DNA of 17,232 nucleotides, taken from the NCBI GenBank assembly GCA_026417715.1, contig JAOACU010000023.1:1-17232 (forward strand), given 5' to 3'. Of this stretch, positions 1 through 5,832 are shown piece by piece. The translations under genes and the position numbers were made by a program. Numbering within the stretch: position 1 is the first letter of the stretch; every line of letters begins with the position of its first letter. The stretch is from Anaerolineae bacterium (lineage in GTDB: Bacteria > Chloroflexota > Anaerolineae > UBA4142). The notes beneath the pieces were generated by a model that was given only the letters and a program-made list of their open reading frames with translations, did no database searches and was not told the DNA's origin.

Positions 1-931
1 GTGCCTCTGCCACTATGTACAACGGACGATTCTTCACTTCATCGTAGATGCGTCCCAAGTATTCGCCAAGAACGCCAAGGAAAATCAACTGCACGCCACC
101 GAGAAACAGAACCGCGATGAGTGTGCTGGCTTGCCCCCCCAAAAATTCTTGCCCCAGCACAAAACGCAACACCGCGACGATGGGAATCGAAACGAGCGCG
201 AGAAGTGAAATCCACAAACCGAGCGTGGTGGCAAGTTGGAGCGGCACATACGAAAAGCCGGTGATTGCATCGAGCGCGAACTTGAACATTTTTCGGAACG
301 GGTATTGCGTGGTGCCCGCGTAACGTTCGTGCCGTTCGTACAAAATGCCGGTTTGCTTGAATCCAACCCACACCGACAAGCCGCGCATAAACCGATGATG
401 CTCGCGGATTTGGCGTAGCGCCAGCACCACCTTGCGATCAATCAAACGAAAATCGCCCGTGTCGGGTGGAATGTCAATCGAAGCCAGTCTGCGGATGATG
501 CGATAAAAGAGCGCGGCGGTGAACAACTTGAAGAACGTTTCGCCACGCCGCTTGGCGCGCTGCGCGTACACGATTTGAAAACCCTCTTTCCACTTGGCGA
601 CAAGGTCGTGAATCACCTCAGGTGGGTCTTGCAAATCGGAATCAATGATGACGACGGCATCGCCTTCGGCGTAATCAATCCCCGCGCTGATCGCGATTTG
701 ATGTCCAAAGTTGCGCGAGAAAATGATGAGTTTGACGCGAGGGTCTTGCGCGCGCAACTCACGCCCAATGTCGGGCGAACGATCGCGACTGCCATCGAAC
801 ACCAAAATCAATTCGCACGTGCCGTCCAGTTGATCCATCACCGCGCGCGTGCGGCGATAGAATTCGGGGAGTGTTTCTTCTTCGTTAAAGACTGGCGCTA
901 CGATCGAGTAGCGCGGACGTTGATTCGACAT
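1..931 (-). CDS. GT2 glycosyltransferase, polyprenyl-phosphate sugar transferase type (3' end cut by window)
   Basis: Starting from ATG at 931-929, 310 codons are readable before the window ends. The N-terminal GT-A domain of family GT2 begins YSIVAPVFNEEETL (residues 8-21) and has a DxD metal/nucleotide-sugar motif in IDSDLQDPPE (96-105; D97 and D99). Two hydrophobic helices lie at about 232-257 and 268-288, followed by GEYLGRIYDEVKNRPLY (289-305). This is the DPM1/GtrB/ArnC-like architecture: the family moves a sugar from a nucleotide donor to a polyprenyl phosphate at the inner membrane, for glycan or lipid modification. The usual VDDGS is FDGS here. Only a few C-terminal residues should be missing. 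The start overlaps the end of the upstream MtaA/UroD-like gene by 47 bp, so translation is probably coupled. The sugar specificity cannot be read from sequence. Confidence 0.9.
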   Translation of the reverse strand, partial: MSNQRPRYSIVAPVFNEEETLPEFYRRTRAVMDQLDGTCELILVFDGSRDRSPDIGRELRAQDPRVKLIIFSRNFGHQIAISAGIDYAEGDAVVIIDSDLQDPPEVIHDLVAKWKEGFQIVYAQRAKRRGETFFKLFTAALFYRIIRRLASIDIPPDTGDFRLIDRKVVLALRQIREHHRFMRGLSVWVGFKQTGILYERHERYAGTTQYPFRKMFKFALDAITGFSYVPLQLATTLGLWISLLALVSIPIVAVLRFVLGQEFLGGQASTLIAVLFLGGVQLIFLGVLGEYLGRIYDEVKNRPLYIVAEA

Positions 932-2087
932 ATGTGCTTCCCATTTCCTCTGCCAGTGGTGTGAGCAATTCCAATTTCCAAGGTTCGGTGCGCGGCGCGA
1001 CCGAACACGCCGTACTCAAAATGTATCCGCCTCCTGCTGCGCCGATGCGAATCCGTTCGATCACATCCGCGCGCACCTGCTCTGAGGTCGTGTAACCGAG
1101 GAGCGCGACCGCGTTCAAATTTCCCTTGATGAACAACCGCGCGCCGATGCGTCGTTTGGCGTCCGCGAGTTCCACATCACCCAGCGGTGGCGGATCGAGT
1201 GTGTCCACGCCGTCCGTTTCGGTTTCCGCAAGCAACTCCAAGCGATCGCCCAAGCGTCCGCAGGTGTGCGTGTACACCGGCACGCCGAATGCTTTGACTG
1301 CGCGCGTCACACGGCGTTCGTACGGCAAAACGAATTCGCGATACATTGCGCGCGAGATGAACGAACCGCCAGCGAACGCGGACGAAATCAGCACCGCGTC
1401 AACGCCGTGTCGCGCTTGCGCGACCGCCCACGCGATTGATGCGTCGGCCAAGCGCTCCAAAAGCGCGTGCACTTTGCCGCGATCGGTAGCGAGCGCGAAA
1501 AGGGCTTGCTCGTAGCCAAATAATTCTAACAAGTGGGTGAACGGCGAAAACACCTCACCGTGAATCGAAACGCTATCGCCGACCGCGCGCTTGACCAAGT
1601 CAATCGTACGGAAAAAGTACGACGGCACATCGCGCAACACCCCGCGCACCTCAGCCACGCGCGGAATGTGATACGTGTTCCAAACGTACCCCGACCAATC
1701 GCTGATCGTGTCCAAGCGCTCGGGGTCAATCGTCTCGAAATTCGCGCGTGGCGTTGGTTCGTGTCGTGGGTTGTCGTCGCGCGGGATGAATGTAACACTA
1801 CCGTCGCGCCATGTCAAGCGTTCGCCGTCCGCGCGCGTTTCGATGTGCGTCACATCGTCGAGCACATTTTCGGGGCGACCGGGGATGTTGATGAGAATGC
1901 CGTCAAAGCGATAGCGACGTTGCAGTATGACGAGTGCCTCGGCAAAGCCCTCGCTCGTGAACCAGATGCAATGCGGTGGCAGATTCACGTTCAAAAAGTA
2001 ATGCCCCAACGCGAGTTGGCACATCACCGGCACGCGATCCACCGCTTGATGGCGCATCGCGCGCGCCATTCGCTCACGACTGTTCAT
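885..2087 (-). CDS. Uroporphyrinogen decarboxylase/MtaA-CmuA family protein
   Basis: A 400-residue protein of the URO-D superfamily, which holds both the haem enzyme and zinc-dependent corrinoid-methyl:thiol methyltransferases such as MtaA and CmuA. The start MNSRERMARAMRHQAVDRVP is the usual family opening. A zinc-site pattern His-x-Cys...Cys is visible as H274/C276 (YTHTCG) and C361 (STACSVAP), which favours the methyltransferase branch over true HemE. No corrinoid protein or other methyltransferase subunit is nearby, so the substrate is unknown. ATG at 2087-2085 has only a weak purine stretch upstream, but the start fits the family. It lies downstream of namZ across a palindromic spacer, and its last 47 bp overlap the glycosyltransferase gene. 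Family is confident; reaction is not. Confidence 0.85.
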   Translation of the reverse strand: MNSRERMARAMRHQAVDRVPVMCQLALGHYFLNVNLPPHCIWFTSEGFAEALVILQRRYRFDGILINIPGRPENVLDDVTHIETRADGERLTWRDGSVTFIPRDDNPRHEPTPRANFETIDPERLDTISDWSGYVWNTYHIPRVAEVRGVLRDVPSYFFRTIDLVKRAVGDSVSIHGEVFSPFTHLLELFGYEQALFALATDRGKVHALLERLADASIAWAVAQARHGVDAVLISSAFAGGSFISRAMYREFVLPYERRVTRAVKAFGVPVYTHTCGRLGDRLELLAETETDGVDTLDPPPLGDVELADAKRRIGARLFIKGNLNAVALLGYTTSEQVRADVIERIRIGAAGGGYILSTACSVAPRTEPWKLELLTPLAEEMGSTYVESTSALLDRSASL

Positions 2088-2099
2088 CCTCGGTCACTC

Positions 2100-2150
2100 A
2101 CGCAGAACTGATATGTAGGACAAGTTGGCAAACTTGTCCTACATCTGCGT
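2100..2150. repeat. Compound palindrome in the namZ-uroD spacer, GTAGGACAAGTT family
   Basis: A perfect 14-bp inverted repeat (atgtaggacaagtt at 2113-2126; its complement at 2131-2144) encloses a 4-nt loop. A second, outer 6-bp pair (acgcag at 2100-2105, ctgcgt at 2145-2150) brackets it with a 7-nt bulge. The 12-bp core arm recurs at 15349-15375. It fills most of the 67-bp spacer between the namZ stop and the uroD start. There is no T-run, so it is not a classical intrinsic terminator. It may act as an mRNA-processing or stability hairpin, a protein-binding palindrome or a dispersed REP-like element. Confidence 0.85.
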
Positions 2151-2154
2151 AACA

Positions 2155-3318
2155 TCAGTACAGTAAATATTTTCGACGCGTCGCGTCAAAGCGCGCGCAT
2201 TGCGTTTCCCACTCACGCAGTAACGTTTCCAGCGATTCGCTTGCTTGAATAGCAACGCGCGCGCGTGCATCGCCGGTCAACAAATCGAAATGCGGCGGGC
2301 GTCCTTCCCAACTCGCTTTCAGAAATTCAAAGCGCGATGGATTTTGCGCGCGGCACGCGGCAACCACGTGCAAGCCCACTGTCACTGGTCGAAACGCGTC
2401 ACGATCGGTAACGTGAACTTGGACGCCGTAGCAGGTTTGTTGCGCGTGCTTGCTGGTGAGAGGTGTGAACGTGATAGGGCGAAAGCGCACGCCCGGCAAT
2501 TGGCGCGCGTTCAGTTCTTCGGCGAGCGCGTGTCCATCGAGCCAAGGCGCGCCGACAATCTCGAACGGCAACGCTGTGCCACGTCCCTCGGAAAGATTCG
2601 TCCCCTCGATGAGGCACATTCCCGGATACACGACGCTCGTGGGGGGGTGTGGAATGCCCGGCGACGGTGGTGCCCAAGGCAAGCCGGTGTCGTCGAACCA
2701 CATCGCGCGTTGCCAACCGCGCGTCGCAATCACTTGCAGTTCCGCGCCGATGTTCAGTTCCGCGTTGTAAAACCGCGCCAACTCACCCATCGTCATTCCA
2801 TAACGAATCGGCAGCGGTCCGTGACCGATGAACGATTGTAGGGCAGGATCGAGCAGCGCGCCTTCGAGCGTGTTGCCATTGATTGGATTCGGACGATCGA
2901 GCACGATGAGTGGGATGCGATTTTCCGCGCACGCTTCGAGTGTGAGCGCGAGTGTGGTCGTGTAGGTGTAAAAGCGCACGCCCACGTCTTGCAAATCGAA
3001 CAAGAGCACATCCACGTTCGCAAGCATTTCGCGCGTCGGTTTGCGCGTGTCGCCGTAGAGTGAATAGACGGGCAAGCCGGTGCGCGTATCGCGTTCAGAG
3101 GCAACGTGCGCGGCGTCGGGCGCAGACGCGCTAAAACCGTGTTCGGGTCCAAAGAGCGCGACAAGGTTGACGCCAGCGGCGCGCAGCGCGTCCACGTTGA
3201 GCCGCACATCGCGCGTGATGCAACTCGCGTTCGTGACCAAGCCAACGCGCGCGCGCGTCAGGTGGGGTGGGAGTGAGGACAAGAGTTGATCGAGACCGGT
3301 AGTAATTTGCTGATTCAT
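2155..3318 (-). CDS. namZ: NamZ-like exo-beta-N-acetylmuramidase (DUF1343)
   Basis: A 387-residue DUF1343 protein. Visible family signatures are RVGLVTNAS (24-32), LFGPEHGF (55-62), LLFDLQDVGVRFYTYTTT (105-122), LDRPNPINGN (140-149), PGIPHPPTSVVYPG (220-233) and EGTNLSEGRGT (238-248). Characterised NamZ proteins release N-acetylmuramic acid from the non-reducing ends of peptidoglycan fragments during wall turnover. The N terminus (MNQQITTGLDQLL) shows no signal peptide or lipobox, so a cytosolic role in muropeptide recycling is the simpler reading. The ATG overlaps the stop of the preceding DUF6516-like gene by 4 nt (ATGA), indicating translational coupling. The spacer palindrome follows its stop. 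Confidence 0.85.
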   Translation of the reverse strand: MNQQITTGLDQLLSSLPPHLTRARVGLVTNASCITRDVRLNVDALRAAGVNLVALFGPEHGFSASAPDAAHVASERDTRTGLPVYSLYGDTRKPTREMLANVDVLLFDLQDVGVRFYTYTTTLALTLEACAENRIPLIVLDRPNPINGNTLEGALLDPALQSFIGHGPLPIRYGMTMGELARFYNAELNIGAELQVIATRGWQRAMWFDDTGLPWAPPSPGIPHPPTSVVYPGMCLIEGTNLSEGRGTALPFEIVGAPWLDGHALAEELNARQLPGVRFRPITFTPLTSKHAQQTCYGVQVHVTDRDAFRPVTVGLHVVAACRAQNPSRFEFLKASWEGRPPHFDLLTGDARARVAIQASESLETLLREWETQCARFDATRRKYLLY

Positions 3319-3656
3319 CGAATTTCCAATTCGTCTAATGTCTGTTTCAATTCTGCAATGATACTGGCAATGCTCGGAGGTTCAATCGGTAAATGGTCTG
3401 AAGGATTGCTTGTCGGATGTCTGTGCCAACCGCGCCCAGAGTCAAAATCAATTCCCCAGACTCGTTGTGCTTGTTTGACGAGAGCGAACGCTTGGGTTTG
3501 GGTAACTTGGTTGAAATAGAATGCCAAGAATGTTTCTGCGTTGATGTGAGCGCGCCCTTGCACAATTGGTCCTTCGGTTTGCAGGTCAACTTTAATCTTG
3601 GGCAAACATTGGGCTAGCGCGTTTAACAAGTCGCGCGCAAAATCTGTGGTATTCAT
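3315..3656 (-). CDS. DUF6516/TumE-like small protein, candidate toxin partner
   Basis: A 113-residue protein beginning MNTTDFARDLLNAL. The middle reads HINAETFLAFYFNQVTQTQAF, then GIDFDSGRGWHRHP and a further His (about residues 37-86). The aromatic/His-rich pattern resembles DUF6516 proteins (TumE-type putative toxins), a match made by eye. The ATG at 3656-3654 overlaps the stop of the 99-residue upstream gene (ATGA), and its own stop overlaps the namZ start (ATGA), so all three are coupled. A longer reading from 3707 was rejected because the extra 17 residues lie inside the upstream gene and the overlap start is better. Family assignment is moderate; toxicity is inference. Confidence 0.6.
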   Translation of the reverse strand: MNTTDFARDLLNALAQCLPKIKVDLQTEGPIVQGRAHINAETFLAFYFNQVTQTQAFALVKQAQRVWGIDFDSGRGWHRHPTSNPSDHLPIEPPSIASIIAELKQTLDELEIR

Positions 3657-3952
3657 ACGGGACGTAATGATTGATAGTGTTTCAGTAGTGTGACGGCTTG
3701 TTCCCACTTCCAGAAATCTTGCTCAACTTCCCAAGAATATGGGTCTTGATCGAGAGTACCATCGCGCATACGTTGAGCAAATTCATCAAAAGTCAAATGC
3801 CACTTTTTTTCAAGCGCGGTAATCGTTTGATTGAGCGCGGCAACCTTGAAATCAACGTATTCGGTGAGCACTTTGAGCAATGCCGCATCGAGGTCAGCCG
3901 TTTGGGTTGTGCGAATGAGTAATTCACCCAATTGGGGCGATACAGAAATCAT
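3653..3952 (-). CDS. Small acidic helical protein, candidate antitoxin partner of the DUF6516-like gene
   Basis: A 99-residue protein with a strong Shine-Dalgarno (AAGGAG, about 5 nt before the ATG at 3952). Residues 18-50 look helical, with a coiled-coil-like stretch (LDAALLKVLTEYVDFKVAALNQTITALEKKW), followed by LTFDEFAQRMRDGTLDQDPYSWEVEQDFWKWEQA. The acidic, Trp-rich C-terminal half resembles the small partner commonly paired with DUF6516-type genes; this rests on recall of such pairs. No helix-turn-helix is evident. It starts 17 nt after the AlbA_2 regulator stop and overlaps the next gene by 4 nt. The order small partner then DUF6516-like protein is typical of a toxin-antitoxin operon, but no activity can be read. 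Confidence 0.6.
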   Translation of the reverse strand: MISVSPQLGELLIRTTQTADLDAALLKVLTEYVDFKVAALNQTITALEKKWHLTFDEFAQRMRDGTLDQDPYSWEVEQDFWKWEQAVTLLKHYQSLRPV

Positions 3953-3969
3953 ATTTCTCCTTCAGACAA

Positions 3970-5361
3970 CTATTTCAAAATATAATACGTCCCCCGCTTG
4001 TCACCCATTTTAATCAACACATCTTTCTCGACCAAATCGGCAAGGTCACGACGAATGGTTTCTTCGCTCACATCAGGGAACAAATCGTGATAGTCGCGAT
4101 TTGTGAGGCGTTGATGTTGGACGATGAAATCGAGCGCGGCAAGTTGACGTTCGTTCAAATCCAGTCTGTGCCATTTCGATTTTTCGCTCTCCGCGCTCAC
4201 CAGTTTTTCGCCCGGTCCGCGCAACGTGACCTTAAAGCCGTTCGTCGTTTCGGCAAAGCGCGGCGCGGGCAAGCCCCACTCGCGCATTTGGCGAATCATT
4301 CGATCAATCCCATATCCCAATCGCTCGACGAATCCCAAATCGGCGAGGACTTGGACGATGACTTCGTTGCGCGAGTAACGCTCCTCGACAATGTTCTCGA
4401 CGGTGACGTGACCGGGCAATCGCCCCGGACTGTACACTTCGATGCGATCGCTGAACATCAGCACGCGAATCTCGTCGCCGCGAATCGCGTAATCGCGATG
4501 CGCCACCGCGTTGACAATCGCTTCGCGCACGGCGGGCAAGGGATACTCGGTGCGCTCTTCACGTTGGAACGCATCGAGCCGCGCGCCTTTGCGCATATTC
4601 GCCATCAGCCACGTCTCGGCGCGCCGAATTTGTTCGGGCAAGGGACCGCGAATCACCTCACGCAAAAATTCATCGTCCATCTGTTTGCCTGCATAGCGCG
4701 CGAGGAGAATTTCGGCAGAAGGAAACGCACGTTGCGGATCGCGCCCGAACAAGAGATAGCCCGACACCGTCGGACGCCATTCGCGATCGTCTTTGACGAG
4801 ACAGCCGCGCCGCGCCAGAACTTCGATGATGGCATCCTTTTTGAGTGACGCATCGCCCAGAAATAACGCGGCATATTTTTCGACGAGCGCGCTGTCCAAA
4901 TCGTCAAGCGACGCGCTAGACACGGGGAGCGATTCAAAATTGGCTTCGCCGCGCTCACGCAACAGTTGACGCAACTGACGCGGACCCAGCGCGACATTTT
5001 TCTTGCCCGACCGCGCGAGATACTTGCCGCGCAACCCGTACGCGTGCGGCAAACCCGGCGCCACTTGAATCACCAAAATTTCTTTCTCGTCGAGAGTGAC
5101 ACGTTCGGGGCGTGGAAGAATGAGGGGCGGTTCGCAACGCAGACCAGCGGCAAGGGCTTTATCGGTGGCGGCATCCGCGTCGCGAATGCCGCGCATCGCG
5201 CCACTGTTGGGATCAATCCCCAAAAGCACAATGCCGCCATTCGTGTTAGCGAACGCGGCAAGCGTTTCGGCAAGGCGTGTTAGCGAAACATTTTCGACTT
5301 CAAACGCAACCGTTTCGCTCTGACCTTGTCGGTAGAGGGCACGGATTTCGTCAGGGGTCAT
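3970..5361 (-). CDS. AlbA_2 (Schlafen-like) / HATPase_c_4 / winged-helix regulator
   Basis: A 463-residue protein with three recognisable parts. An AlbA_2 domain (about 10-130) has the ETVAFE start and AFANTNGGIVLLGI (36-49). A central HATPase_c_4-like region (about 270-365) has REAIVNAVAHRDY (279-291), FSDRIEVYSPGRLP (303-316) and ERLGYGIDRM (346-355). A C-terminal DeoR-type winged helix (about 400-463) ends in ETIRRDLADLVEKDVLIK. Such proteins are usually annotated as ATP-binding transcriptional regulators; their targets are rarely known. The ATG at 5361 has no Shine-Dalgarno and sits 6 nt from a heptamer array, so initiation may be leaderless-like or coupled. It heads the small gene pair by 17 nt and may regulate it. 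Domain call is firm; target is unknown. Confidence 0.85.
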   Translation of the reverse strand: MTPDEIRALYRQGQSETVAFEVENVSLTRLAETLAAFANTNGGIVLLGIDPNSGAMRGIRDADAATDKALAAGLRCEPPLILPRPERVTLDEKEILVIQVAPGLPHAYGLRGKYLARSGKKNVALGPRQLRQLLRERGEANFESLPVSSASLDDLDSALVEKYAALFLGDASLKKDAIIEVLARRGCLVKDDREWRPTVSGYLLFGRDPQRAFPSAEILLARYAGKQMDDEFLREVIRGPLPEQIRRAETWLMANMRKGARLDAFQREERTEYPLPAVREAIVNAVAHRDYAIRGDEIRVLMFSDRIEVYSPGRLPGHVTVENIVEERYSRNEVIVQVLADLGFVERLGYGIDRMIRQMREWGLPAPRFAETTNGFKVTLRGPGEKLVSAESEKSKWHRLDLNERQLAALDFIVQHQRLTNRDYHDLFPDVSEETIRRDLADLVEKDVLIKMGDKRGTYYILK

Positions 5362-5367
5362 TGAGTT

Positions 5368-5437
5368 GACGAAGGACGAAGGACGAAGGTCGAAGGACGA
5401 AAGACAACTTTCGTCCTCCGTCTTCCGTCCTCCGTCA
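5368..5437. repeat. Heptamer array A, folding back on itself (GACGAAG / TCCGTCT units)
   Basis: Ten consecutive 7-nt units fill the whole spacer between the zinc-ribbon gene stop and the AlbA_2 gene start. The first five are variants of gacgaag; the last four are variants of its complement (ttcgtcc, tccgtct). The centre forms a perfect 10-bp hairpin (arms 5394-5403 and 5408-5417, loop acaa). There is no T-run to make a standard terminator. Confidence 0.85.
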
Positions 5438-5439
5438 TA

Positions 5440-5832
5440 CTAACCGATCACGTATTGCCAAATCAGTAAAATACTTTCGCGCGTGGGAGTGCGCGGGACG
5501 GGTGTGGTGCTGGGAAATAGAATCGGGCTGAGTTCCATACCGATCAGGATGCCACACAAAAGCGAGCAACACGCGGCAAGGAGCAAGACGATGAGCACAA
5601 CGATCATTCGCCCAGCGACTGGACGCGGTGTTTCCGCAAGCGGTGGTGCTTCGTAGCCATAACCGCTCGGTTGTGAGTAGGCATAGGGCGCGGGTTGTCC
5701 TTCACCGATAGGTGCACCTGCCGGTGGCGTGGGTGTGGGGGCAGGTGCGGCGGCTTTGACATCCGTGCCGCAATTGCCGCAAAAGCGTTGATTGTCGGGA
5801 ACGGGATAACCGCAGGTAGGGCAGTTGATCAA
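5440..5832 (-). CDS. Zinc-ribbon, proline-rich, single-pass membrane protein
   Basis: A 130-residue protein with an N-terminal zinc ribbon (CPTCG at 4-8, FCGNCG at 17-22; four Cys), a Pro/Ala/Tyr-rich linker (about 28-72), one strong transmembrane helix (about 75-98, including a cluster AACCSLLCG) and a short Pro/Thr tail. The TTG start (5832-5830) is chosen because AAAGGAG lies about 6 nt upstream and the initiator overlaps the lon stop (TTGA). This makes it translationally coupled to lon. Zinc-ribbon membrane proteins of this layout are common in Chloroflexota and Firmicutes and mostly uncharacterised. The coupling suggests a membrane or quality-control link to Lon, but no function should be assumed. 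Confidence 0.8.
   Translation of the reverse strand: MINCPTCGYPVPDNQRFCGNCGTDVKAAAPAPTPTPPAGAPIGEGQPAPYAYSQPSGYGYEAPPLAETPRPVAGRMIVVLIVLLLAACCSLLCGILIGMELSPILFPSTTPVPRTPTRESILLIWQYVIG

Noticed and set aside
885..2087. Haem-pathway HemE
   Set aside because: The His-x-Cys...Cys zinc pattern is typical of the MtaA/CmuA side, and no other haem gene is nearby.
2100..2150. Intrinsic terminator after namZ
   Set aside because: The hairpin is strong but there is no T-run on the transcribed strand, and downstream genes continue in the same direction with no clear new promoter.
3657..3707. Longer start for the DUF6516-like gene
   Set aside because: The extra residues lie inside the preceding gene and the ATGA overlap start at 3656 is the better coupled start.
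5368..5437. CRISPR array
   Set aside because: The units are 7 nt with no spacers between them, and no cas gene is present.
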